From Streptomyces armeniacus (GTDB taxonomy: Bacteria; Actinomycetota; Actinomycetes; Streptomycetales; Streptomycetaceae): a stretch of DNA of 64,000 nt. The translations under genes were made by a program, and so were the position numbers. This document shows positions 50,890 to 59,059 of this stretch, in pieces. How positions within the stretch are numbered: position 1 is the first letter of the stretch; every line of letters starts with the position of its first letter. The stretch is from contig NZ_CP031320.1 of NCBI RefSeq assembly GCF_003355155.1, forward strand, positions 4,765,367-4,829,366. The letters are read 5' to 3'. Under the pieces are notes generated by a model. It saw only the letters and a program-made list of their open reading frames with translations, searched no databases and was not told the origin of the DNA.

Positions 50890-51465
50890 GAGCGCTCGTT
50901 CCTTTCCCGTAAACGCCAATGATCTTCTCGTTCGGAGATCGTCTAGCCCATCACACCACGTGGATCACGAGTCACTGTGCGTACAAAGCACTGCATCATG
51001 CCGCTCGACGAGCGTGGTACCTGGCGGGGGGTAGCGCGAAGCTGGCGCTTCCTCTTGGTGCTCCCCGCCAATTCGGGGGTGGGGCGCGGCCGTCGCGGAG
51101 TAAGACGCGCGGATTTCCTAGAGGGTTCCGTACCCGCGCCGGCCGAGGTGACTCTCCATCCCGTCGCACGACCACCGCCCCGGGAGGGACGTTGGCACGC
51201 GTTGGGCTTCGTGCGTTGTGTGTCGTGCGAAACCAGTCGATCGCAAATGCCATGACCCAGGGGCGTTTTTCGGCCAACTTCGCAGTGTCACGGCCTCTCA
51301 GCCCGATGACAACGACGTCACACAGACACCGGCAATCCCATAGGGACAATGCTGGACATCGTGTCATCGGGGCGTGTACATCTGGATGCATTAATAGCGG
51401 AGCAGCATGACATGGGGGTTTGCGATGCTATTGAGAAGTGTGAACACCGGTGAGAGCCGCCGCCC
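50890..51465. other. 576-bp intergenic region with a structured segment
   Basis: Divergent region between the prim-pol-like and PP2C genes, with lower GC than its surroundings. GGCGGGG (51023-51029) and CCCCGCC (51063-51069) enclose a smaller hairpin (GAAGC-tggc-GCTTC, 51038-51051). I found no known riboswitch, and short frames here have no recognisable product. The GACA-tcg-TGTC palindrome (51355-51365) is a weak operator candidate. Confidence 0.5.
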
Positions 51466-52977
51466 ATGAGCGCCCCTCGCACCCCGAATGTGGCTGGAAT
51501 CAGCCCGACGCTCCCCCCGCCCCAGCAGACTGCGCCCGTCGACCAGCTCGCCGCCGTCCAGGACAGGCTCGCCGGCTGGATCTCCGACCTCACCACTCTC
51601 CACGACCTCACCGAGCGGCTCGCCCGCACGACCAGCATCGATGACGCGATGCACGAGCTGCTGGGCGCGGGCGCCGCGCTCGTCGGCGCCCGGCGCGGTC
51701 TGATGGCGCTCGCGCCGGCGGACGGTCGCGGCCCCGAGCGGACGGTCGGACTGGGTCTCGGCCCTGCTGATCTTGGCCAGATCGAGACCGTCCCGCGCAC
51801 CTCCACCTCGTATACGCGCCTCCTCGACGGACTCGCGCCCGCGAACACCTCAAACACTGCAAGCACCGCGAAGTCCGCCCCCTCCGCCGCCAACGGCGAC
51901 AGCGGAGGCGGAAGCGGCATCAGCGGTGGCGGCAGCGGCGCGGAAGACGGCGCGAACGGGAGTACGGGTGCCGGCGCGTCCGGTGATACGGGCTCCGGCG
52001 CACGCTCCGGTATCGCGCACCCCGACATCGCCACCGACCTCAGCCTCGACCCCCGCCACCGCGAGGTCGCCGCCCGGCTCGGCTTCGGCGCCAGCTACGC
52101 GGTCCCGGTCACCGCGCACGACGGCACCCGTGTCGGCGCCGCCGTCTGGCTCTACGACGAGCCCGCCGAGCCCAACGCCCGCCAGCGCCACCTGCTCGAC
52201 CTCTACGTCCGCTGCGCCAGCGAACTCCTCGCCCGCCACCTCGAGCTCACCCGCGCCCGCGCGGACGTCGCCGCCGTACGCGAGGAGCTGCTGCCCAGCA
52301 GGCTGCCGCGGGTGCCGGGGGTGCGGCTGGCCGTACGGCACCGTACGGGGCCACGCGGCGGCGGCGACTGGTACGACGCGCTGCCGCTGCCCGAGGGCGC
52401 GCTGGGGCTGGCCGTCGGCGGGGTGACCGGCAGCGGGCCCGGCGTGATGGCGGCAACGGGGCGTCTGCGCGCCGCTCTACGCGCGTATGCGGTGATGGAA
52501 GGCGAGGATCCGGTCGCGGTCCTGTCCGATCTGGAGCTGCTGCTGCGGCTGACGGAGCCGGCGCGGTCGGCGACGGCCCTCTTCGGGTACGCGGAGCCGG
52601 CCACGCGCCGCGTGGTGATCGCGGGCGCCGGGCACTGCCCGCCGCTGATCACGGGGCCGTGGCGCACGGAGTACGCCGAGACGACGCTGTCCGCGCCGCT
52701 GGGCATGCTCGCCTGCTGGGAGGCGCCAAGCATCGAGCTGACGCTGCGGCAGGGCGAGACGCTGCTGCTGTACAGCGACGGGTTGCTGCACCGTACGGGC
52801 GAGCAGACCGACCGCGCCTTCGCCCGGCTGCAGGCGGCGGCGATCGCCGCGCCGGCCGATGTACGGGAGGACCCGGACGCGCTGGCCGACCACGTGCTGC
52901 ACACGGTGCTGCCGGACGGGCGGGACCGGGCGGACGATCCGGAGGACGTCGTCCTGCTGGCCGCGCGCTTCGGCTGA
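51466..52977 (+). CDS. GAF-SpoIIE/PP2C-type phosphatase with a degraded metal motif
   Basis: A 503-residue protein. A GAF-like domain (about 28-245, DRLAGWISDLTTLHDLTERLARTTSIDDAMHELL) is interrupted by about 55 Gly/Ser/Ala-rich residues. The PP2C domain begins with REELLPSRLPRVPGVRL; Asp301 in GGDWYD and YSDGLLHRT are present. At the second metal motif, normally GDVxGHG, the sequence is GGVTGSG (residues 318-324), so Asp and His are replaced by Gly319 and Ser323. Such proteins normally dephosphorylate anti-anti-sigma factors; this one may be weak or a pseudo-phosphatase. Two RsbW-like partners are encoded in the window. Confidence 0.9.
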   Translation: MSAPRTPNVAGISPTLPPPQQTAPVDQLAAVQDRLAGWISDLTTLHDLTERLARTTSIDDAMHELLGAGAALVGARRGLMALAPADGRGPERTVGLGLGPADLGQIETVPRTSTSYTRLLDGLAPANTSNTASTAKSAPSAANGDSGGGSGISGGGSGAEDGANGSTGAGASGDTGSGARSGIAHPDIATDLSLDPRHREVAARLGFGASYAVPVTAHDGTRVGAAVWLYDEPAEPNARQRHLLDLYVRCASELLARHLELTRARADVAAVREELLPSRLPRVPGVRLAVRHRTGPRGGGDWYDALPLPEGALGLAVGGVTGSGPGVMAATGRLRAALRAYAVMEGEDPVAVLSDLELLLRLTEPARSATALFGYAEPATRRVVIAGAGHCPPLITGPWRTEYAETTLSAPLGMLACWEAPSIELTLRQGETLLLYSDGLLHRTGEQTDRAFARLQAAAIAAPADVREDPDALADHVLHTVLPDGRDRADDPEDVVLLAARFG

Positions 52978-53003
52978 GCGGCCGGACCCGTCGGGCGGTC
53001 CCA

Positions 53004-53067
53004 GGACCGTCGGGCGGCCGCGCCGTCGGGCAGCCGCGCCGTCGGGCAGCCGCGCCGTCCGGCCGCC
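53004..53067 (+). repeat. 16-bp tandem repeat upstream of pepP
   Basis: Four 16-bp units (53004, 53020, 53036, 53052) close to gcgccgtcgggcagcc in the gap between the PP2C and aminopeptidase genes. Units two and three are identical. Confidence 0.85.
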
Positions 53068-53166
53068 GACAGGCGCTGACATAAACGTCACAGGTTTTCG
53101 CTCCTGTACAGCCGCGCTCCCCGCCATACGATGGAAGACGGCCCGGCACCGGTACGAGGAGGAGAC

Positions 53167-54690
53167 GTGACAGACGCCGCCGCAGAGCAGCCGCCCCAGT
53201 CGCCAGAGTCTGCGGAGCAGACGGAAACGGCACAGCAGGCCCAGCCGGCAGCGCCGGTGCAGCAGCGGAAGAACGGTGTGTACGCGGACGTGTCCAACGA
53301 GCTTGCCGCCAACATGAAGACGGGCTGGGCCGACACCGAGCTGCGCGACCTGGAGCCGATCCCGCAGGCCGCGGAGACGGCCGCGCGCCGCGCCGGGCTC
53401 TCCGACCGCTTCCCGGGCGAGCGTCTGGTGATCCCGGCGGGCAATCTGAAGGTGCGTTCCAACGACACCGACTACCCGTTCCGCGCCTCCGTCGAGTACG
53501 CGTACCTCACCGGCAACCAGACCGAGGACGGCGTCCTCGTCATGGAGCCGGACGGCGACCGCGGCCACGCGTCCACCCTCTACGTGCTGCCGCGCTCCGA
53601 CCGCGAGAACGGCGAGTTCTGGCTGGACGGCCAGGGCGAGCTGTGGGTCGGGCGGCGGCACAGCCTCGCCGAGTCCGAGCAGCTGTACGGGCTGCCGTGC
53701 CGGGACGTCCGCGGCGTGGCCGACGCGCTGCGCGCCGCCGCCGGCCCGGTGCGGGTGGTGCGCGGGTACGACGCGGGGATCGAGGCGGCGCATGCCGACA
53801 AGGTGACCGCCGAACGGGACGAGGAGCTGCGCGTCTTCCTGTCCGAGATGCGGCTGGTGAAGGACGCGTTCGAGATCGGCGAGATGCAGAAGGCGTGCGA
53901 CTCGACGGTGCGCGGCTTCGAGGACGTCGTACGAGTGCTGGACCGCGCGGAGGCCACCTCGGAGCGGTACATCGAGGGCACGTTCTTCCTCCGCGCGCGC
54001 GTCGAGGGCAACGACATCGGCTACGGCTCGATCTGCGCGGCCGGCCCGCACGCGACCACCCTGCACTGGGTGCGCAACGACGGCGCCGTACGCTCCGGCG
54101 AACTCCTGCTGCTGGACGCCGGGGTGGAGACGCACACCCTCTACACCGCCGACATCACCCGCACCCTCCCCGTCAACGGCCGCTTCAGCGACTTCCAGAG
54201 GACCATCTACGACGCGGTGTACGAGGCGCAGGAGGCGGGCATCGCGGCGGTGCGGCCCGGCGCCAAGTACCTCGACTTCCACCACGCCGCGCAGCGCGTG
54301 CTCGCCGAGAAGCTGGTCGAGTGGGGCCTGCTGGACGGCCCCGTCGAACGGGTGCTGGAGCTCGGCCTGCAGCGCCGCTGGACGCTGCACGGCACCGGGC
54401 ACATGCTCGGCATGGACGTGCACGACTGCGCGGTCGCGCGGCGCGAGACGTACGCCGAGGGGACGCTGGAGCCGGGCATGTGCCTGACGGTCGAGCCGGG
54501 GCTGTACTTCCAGCCGGACGACCTGACGGTGCCGGCGGAGTACCGCGGGATCGGCGTCCGTATCGAGGACGACATCCTGGTCACGGAGAACGGCAGCCGG
54601 AACCTGTCGGCGGGGCTGCCGCGTACGAGCACGGACGTCGAGACGTGGATGGCCGGGCTGAAAAGCTCCGGCTCCGGCGCGAACGGCTGA
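53167..54690 (+). CDS. pepP: Xaa-Pro aminopeptidase (aminopeptidase P)
   Basis: A 507-residue M24B metallopeptidase. After about 40 Gln/Ala/Pro-rich residues come an N-terminal domain (RLVIPAGNLKVRSNDTDYPFRASVEYAYLTG) and the pita-bread fold. Metal ligands are seen in LLLDAGVETHTLYTADITRT (two Asp), HGTGHMLGMDVHD (His), LTVEPGLYF (Glu) and GVRIEDDI (Glu). It removes N-terminal residues before proline. GTG 53167 is chosen because GAGGAGGAG lies directly upstream; ATG 53131 would include it. Confidence 0.95.
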   Translation: MTDAAAEQPPQSPESAEQTETAQQAQPAAPVQQRKNGVYADVSNELAANMKTGWADTELRDLEPIPQAAETAARRAGLSDRFPGERLVIPAGNLKVRSNDTDYPFRASVEYAYLTGNQTEDGVLVMEPDGDRGHASTLYVLPRSDRENGEFWLDGQGELWVGRRHSLAESEQLYGLPCRDVRGVADALRAAAGPVRVVRGYDAGIEAAHADKVTAERDEELRVFLSEMRLVKDAFEIGEMQKACDSTVRGFEDVVRVLDRAEATSERYIEGTFFLRARVEGNDIGYGSICAAGPHATTLHWVRNDGAVRSGELLLLDAGVETHTLYTADITRTLPVNGRFSDFQRTIYDAVYEAQEAGIAAVRPGAKYLDFHHAAQRVLAEKLVEWGLLDGPVERVLELGLQRRWTLHGTGHMLGMDVHDCAVARRETYAEGTLEPGMCLTVEPGLYFQPDDLTVPAEYRGIGVRIEDDILVTENGSRNLSAGLPRTSTDVETWMAGLKSSGSGANG

Positions 54691-54696
54691 CGCGCG

Positions 54697-54726
54697 GGGG
54701 CGCCCGGCGCGTGCGCCGGGCGCCCC
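54697..54726. terminator. Bidirectional terminator between pepP and LuxR-type gene
   Basis: Perfect 14-bp arms (GGGGCGCCCGGCGC and GCGCCGGGCGCCCC) around a 2-nt centre, between convergent genes. Confidence 0.85.
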
Positions 54727-54744
54727 GCCCGCGTCCGCTCCCCG

Positions 54745-55851
54745 TCAGATCCAGCCGCGGCGGGCGGCCAGCACACCCGCCTGGAACCGGCCGTTCGCGC
54801 CGAGACGTTCCTGCAGCTCTCCGATGCGGCGGCGGAGCGTACGAACGCTGATGCCGAGCTGCCGGGTGATCGCGTTGTCGCTCAGCCCGGCGGCGAGCAG
54901 CGTGAGTATCTCCCGTTCGGTCGCGGTCAGTTCGCCGGTCGCGGTGGCCGACGGCACCCCGGAACCCGCCGTGCCCAGCGGCGCCGCCTGCCGCCACATC
55001 GCCTCGAACACCGCGCCCAGCGCGTCCGTCAGCGCCGAGTGGTGCACGAGGACGGCGCTCGCCCCCGCCCCGTACTCGGGCCTGGTCAGCGGCACCAGCG
55101 CGGTGCGCTCGTCGACCACGACGAGCTTCAGGGGTACGGCGGGCAGCACCCGGCCCTGCTCGCCGAAGCTGGACATCCTGCGGGCCTGCGCGAGCCGTTC
55201 GGGGACCTCCAGGCCGGCGATGGCGTACACGGTGCGGAAGGAGACGCCGCGCCGCATCGCCTCCGACTGGTACTCCGAGTGCAGCCCGGGGTCGACCACG
55301 TACGGCGAGGTGTCCAGCACGCGCACCTCGTACTCGGCCTCGGCGTACAGCCGGCGCAGCCGTACGGCGTGCTCCGTGGCGCCGACGACGACTTCCAGCA
55401 GCCGGGACGGTTCGGTGTGCAGCCGCGCCTCGTCGTAGTCCCGCGCCAGTTCGCCGGTGGCGAGGGCGGTGAGCCGGTCGAACTGCTCCTCGTGGCGGCG
55501 GATCAGGTCGCGTACGGCCACGCGCGGGTCGATGGCCGCGATGTCGGCGGAGCGCGCGGGATCGTCGGACTCGTCCCCCGGGCCCGCCGGGGCCCCCGGA
55601 TTCCCCGGGCCCGCCGTGCCGGGAGCACCCGTCGCACGCCCCGGCGTGCGCGGCAGCTCGACGAGCCCGAGCCCGGCGAGCCGGTCCAGCGCCTCGCGTA
55701 CGCGGGGGCCGCTCTCGCCCACACCGCGCGCCCATTCCTCCGGCCCCGCGCCGGGGTGGCGGAGCGCCTCGCGGTAGACGCGCTCCTCGAACTCCGATAC
55801 GCCGACGGCCGACCAGACGCCGGACTCCTCCCCCGCGGCCTCGGACGACAT
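54745..55851 (-). CDS. TrmB/LuxR-type transcriptional regulator
   Basis: A 368-residue regulator with an N-terminal TrmB-like winged helix (EFEERVYREALRHPGAGPEEWARGVGESGPRVREALDRLAGLGLVEL) and a phospholipase-D-like middle part (YEVRVLDTSPYV, RGVSFRTVYA). The C-terminal LuxR helix-turn-helix is LTATEREILTLLAAGLSDNAITRQLGISVRTLRRRIGEL. A Gly/Pro/Ala linker (TGAPGTAGPGNPGAPAGPGD) follows the first domain. This type is frequent in Streptomyces; targets are unknown. Confidence 0.88.
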   Translation of the reverse strand: MSSEAAGEESGVWSAVGVSEFEERVYREALRHPGAGPEEWARGVGESGPRVREALDRLAGLGLVELPRTPGRATGAPGTAGPGNPGAPAGPGDESDDPARSADIAAIDPRVAVRDLIRRHEEQFDRLTALATGELARDYDEARLHTEPSRLLEVVVGATEHAVRLRRLYAEAEYEVRVLDTSPYVVDPGLHSEYQSEAMRRGVSFRTVYAIAGLEVPERLAQARRMSSFGEQGRVLPAVPLKLVVVDERTALVPLTRPEYGAGASAVLVHHSALTDALGAVFEAMWRQAAPLGTAGSGVPSATATGELTATEREILTLLAAGLSDNAITRQLGISVRTLRRRIGELQERLGANGRFQAGVLAARRGWI

Positions 55852-55975
55852 GGGGCGACCCTCCGCTCCTGCTGTGAACCCGCCTCACAGGGAGCGTAAC
55901 GAGTCGAACATACGGTCGCCATGTGGCGCCCGCCACCGGAGCGCCGCGAGAAGGGGCCGAGCCCCGCCGTACGGC

Positions 55976-56554
55976 TCAGAAGTCGACGCGTGCGGCGTCG
56001 TCGACGCGGGCGACGGACTCCTGGTCGAAGCGCTCGACGTACGCCTCCCGCAAGCGCTCGATCTTCGGGTCGTTCTCGTCCGTCTGACCCACCGGGTAGT
56101 AGAGCGTCAGCTCGTACGAGCGCTCGCGCTCGACGGTGCCGTGGTCGTCGCGGTACTGGCCGTATCCGTCCTGGACGGTCAGGCCGTCCGGGAACAGCGG
56201 CGTGACCTCCTCGGTGACGAACGCGTGGAACTCCTTCTCCGTGACGTCCGGGCCGCCGTCGGGCCGTACGGTGCCGAACAGCAGGCGCGTCTCCCGGTAC
56301 GGGCGCCCCTCCGCACGCTCGCCCGCCCCGCTGTCGGCGGCGGGCGCGCCGGCGGAGGGCGAGGGCTCCTGCTCCGGCTCGAGCACCGCGTACGCCGCCG
56401 GGGCGCCGCCGCCGACCAGCACGCACGTCAGGGCGACCGCCACCACCCGTACGCGGGAGCGCGGCCGGGAGCGGAACCGGAGGGGGCGGGGCGAACGCGG
56501 GATGCGCGGGTGGTGGGGGAAGCCGGGCACTGGGTCGAGGGATTTCGCGGACAT
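55976..56554 (-). CDS. Membrane-anchored or exported DUF3574 protein
   Basis: A 192-residue protein. An Arg/Pro-rich cytoplasmic start and a hydrophobic helix (VRVVAVALTCVLVGGGAPAAYAV) are followed by the DUF3574 domain (ETRLLFGTVRPDGGPDVTEKEFHAFVTEEVTPLFPDGLTVQDGYGQYR, ELTLYYPVGQ). Function unknown. ATG 56554 has GGAG 9 nt upstream and is preferred over a longer frame. It is transcribed away from trkH. Confidence 0.82.
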   Translation of the reverse strand: MSAKSLDPVPGFPHHPRIPRSPRPLRFRSRPRSRVRVVAVALTCVLVGGGAPAAYAVLEPEQEPSPSAGAPAADSGAGERAEGRPYRETRLLFGTVRPDGGPDVTEKEFHAFVTEEVTPLFPDGLTVQDGYGQYRDDHGTVERERSYELTLYYPVGQTDENDPKIERLREAYVERFDQESVARVDDAARVDF

Positions 56555-56820
56555 CCGCAGACTCCGTTTCAGGCGAGGGGATCCGTAGGCGATCCCCGAC
56601 TGGCGCTGATCAACGAGCAAGCTGAGGCCCAGGTTGCGTCCCACGCTCCCCCGGGCGGGTGTCGCCCGGCCGGCCCGTACGGGCGCCCCGCGTACCGCCC
56701 CCGCCCGCTCAGCCCTGCGTATGCCCGTGGCGGCCGGCCGCGAGAGGATGGTGCCCCGCCGTGCGCCGCAGAACGCGCCCGGCGCACGACCGTGGAGCGC
56801 GGACAGGCGGAGGAGCGACG

Positions 56821-58188
56821 GTGCGAAGACCGGGACGCGGGGCCCAGCGGGTCACGGCAGCCGCCGGCTTCCGCCACCCCGCGCAGGTCGTGGCGACCGG
56901 CTTCGCGAGCGCCGTACTGATCGGCGCCTGCCTGCTGTCACTCCCCGTCGCGACCGCCTCCGGTGAACGCGCCGACGTGATCGACGCCCTGTTCACCTCC
57001 ACCTCGGCGGTGTGCGTGACGGGCCTGGTCACCGTGGACACCGGCGGCTACTGGTCGACGTTCGGCGAGATCGTCATCCTGGTCCTCATCCAGGCCGGCG
57101 GCCTCGGCATCATGACGCTGGCCACGCTCTTCGCCGTACTGGTCTCCCGCCGCCTGGGGCTGCGGGCGCGGCTGCTGGCGCAGGCGGAGACCAAGACGCT
57201 GAGCCTGAAGGACGTACGCCGGGTGGTGCGGAACATCGTCCTGTTCAGCCTCGTCTCCGAGGCCGTGGTGGCGGTGGCGCTCACGGCGGCCTTCTTCTTC
57301 GGCCACGAGCAGGGCCTCGGACGCGCCGTGTACGACGGCGTGTTCCACGCGGTCTCCTCGTTCAACAACGCCGGTTTCTCGACACACTCCGACAGCCTGA
57401 TGCGGTACGTCGGCGACCCGTGGGTGTGCCTGCCGGTCGCCGCCGCGGTGATCGCCGGCGGGCTCGGCTTCCCGGTCATCTTCGAGCTGCGCCGCTCCCT
57501 GCGGCGGCCGCGCACCTGGTCGGTGCTGACCCGGATCACCGTGACGCTCACGGTGACGCTGCTCGCCGTCGGCACCGTCGCGATCACGCTCGCCGAGTAC
57601 ACCAACCCCCGCACGCTGGGCTCGCTGAGCGGGGACGACAAGTGGCTGGCCGGTTTCTTCGCCTCCGTGATGGCCCGTACCGCCGGCTTCAACAGCATCG
57701 ACACCTCCGCGCAGGGCTCCGAGAGCCTGCTGGTCACCGACATCCTCATGTTCATCGGGGGCGGCAGCGCGGGCACTGCGGGCGGCATCAAGGTCACCAC
57801 GTTCGGGCTGCTGGCGTACGTCATCTGGGCCGAGATGCGCGGCGAGAGCAGCGTCGAGGTGGGACGCCGCAGGGTGCCGAGCAGCAACCAGCGGCAGGCG
57901 CTGGCGGTCGCCCTGCTGAGCATCGGCACGGTCGTGCTCGCCACGTTCCTGCTGCTGGGGGCAAGCGGGCACAGCCTGGAACGCGTACTGTTCGAGGCCG
58001 CCTCCGCCTTCGGCACCGTCGGGCTGTCCACCGGCATCACCGACGAGCTGCCCGCCTTCGGCCAGTCGGTGCTGATCGTCCTGATGTTCGTGGGCCGTAT
58101 CGGCCCGCTCACGCTGGCGTCCGCCCTCGCGCTGCGGGACCGGACGCGACTGTACGAACTCCCGGAGGAGAGGACGATCGTTGGCTGA
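56821..58188 (+). CDS. TrkH/KtrB potassium channel subunit
   Basis: A 455-residue membrane protein of the SKT family. The four pore loops are visible: TSTSAVCVTGLV, SSFNNAGFSTH, ARTAGFNSID and ASAFGTVGLSTG, each with the conserved selectivity Gly. Eight membrane helices surround them. It conducts K+ (with H+ or Na+). GTG 56821 has GGAGGAG upstream. The TrkA gene overlaps by 8 nt, so the pair is co-translated. Confidence 0.95.
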   Translation: MRRPGRGAQRVTAAAGFRHPAQVVATGFASAVLIGACLLSLPVATASGERADVIDALFTSTSAVCVTGLVTVDTGGYWSTFGEIVILVLIQAGGLGIMTLATLFAVLVSRRLGLRARLLAQAETKTLSLKDVRRVVRNIVLFSLVSEAVVAVALTAAFFFGHEQGLGRAVYDGVFHAVSSFNNAGFSTHSDSLMRYVGDPWVCLPVAAAVIAGGLGFPVIFELRRSLRRPRTWSVLTRITVTLTVTLLAVGTVAITLAEYTNPRTLGSLSGDDKWLAGFFASVMARTAGFNSIDTSAQGSESLLVTDILMFIGGGSAGTAGGIKVTTFGLLAYVIWAEMRGESSVEVGRRRVPSSNQRQALAVALLSIGTVVLATFLLLGASGHSLERVLFEAASAFGTVGLSTGITDELPAFGQSVLIVLMFVGRIGPLTLASALALRDRTRLYELPEERTIVG

Positions 58189-58843
58189 CCACAAGGACGA
58201 ACCCGTCGTCGTCATCGGGCTGGGCCGGTTCGGCAGCGCCCTCGCGCTGGAACTGACCAGCCGCGGCACCGAGATCCTCGCCGTCGACAGCCGCCCCAAG
58301 GTGGTGCAGAGCCTGTCGGGGCAGCTGACGCACACCGTCACCGCCGACTGCACCGACATAGAGGCGCTGCGGCAGCTGGGCGTGCCGGAGTTCTCGCGGG
58401 CGGTCGTCGGCATCGGCACGGACATCGAGTCCAGCATCCTGACCACCTCGCTGCTGGTGGAGCTGGAGATCGACGACATCTGGGCCAAGGCGATCAGCCG
58501 CCAGCACGGCCGCATCCTGGACCGGATCGGCGCCCACCACGTCGTCTTCCCGGAGCACGACATGGGTGAACGCGTCGCCCACCTGGTCTCCGGGCGGATG
58601 CTCGACTACCTGGAAGTGGACCCGAACCACGCCATCGTGAAGGTCCGTCCGCCGAAGGAACTCGTCGGAGTGCCGCTCCGCGAGTCCCGCATCCGGAGCC
58701 GTTTCGGGCTGACCGTCGTATCGGTCAAACCCACCGACGGGGACTACACGTACGCGACTCCCGACACCGTGCTCACGTACTCGGACGTGATCCTCGTACT
58801 GGGCAGGATCAACGACGTGGAGCGTTTCGCGGAGAACATCTGA
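58181..58843 (+). CDS. TrkA/KtrA potassium uptake regulatory subunit
   Basis: A 220-residue RCK protein. The N-terminal Rossmann domain has VVVIGLGRFGSALALEL and Asp in ILAVDSRP, binding NAD(H) or ATP/ADP. The C-terminal TrkA_C domain is DYLEVDPNHAIVKVRPPKELVGVPL to YSDVILVLGR. It gates the TrkH channel from the cytoplasmic side. The start is the rare TTG at 58181, overlapping the trkH stop, with GGAGGAGAGG upstream. Confidence 0.95.
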   Translation: MADHKDEPVVVIGLGRFGSALALELTSRGTEILAVDSRPKVVQSLSGQLTHTVTADCTDIEALRQLGVPEFSRAVVGIGTDIESSILTTSLLVELEIDDIWAKAISRQHGRILDRIGAHHVVFPEHDMGERVAHLVSGRMLDYLEVDPNHAIVKVRPPKELVGVPLRESRIRSRFGLTVVSVKPTDGDYTYATPDTVLTYSDVILVLGRINDVERFAENI

Positions 58844-58920
58844 CGCGGATCCGTACGCGCCCGGACAACCCGCGGGGCACCGTACGGAGCTCGATCGCGC
58901 ACCAAGTACGGCGGGCGCGG

Positions 58921-58957
58921 CGCGGCCTGACGGTTTGTCGCGAAACCGCCGGCCGCG
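58921..58957. terminator. Hairpin after trkA
   Basis: Outer arms CGCGGCC/GGCCGCG and inner arms CGGTTT/AAACCG with a 6-nt loop form a long stem with a small internal bulge, about 80 bp after the trkA stop. Confidence 0.65.
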
Positions 58958-59059
58958 CGGCCCGGGCACCGTACCGTGGGCCGGCGCGCCGCCGCCGGTC
59001 CGTCGTACCGGGTGGTCCCGCGTGGGCGCCGGCCCGTCACGCCTACCCAGGAGTCGCCC

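Noticed and set aside
58976..59059. Longer N-terminus for the cholesterol oxidase
   Set aside because: It would bury the Tat signal behind 28 extra residues; the ATG at 59060 has AGGAG and places the twin arginines normally.
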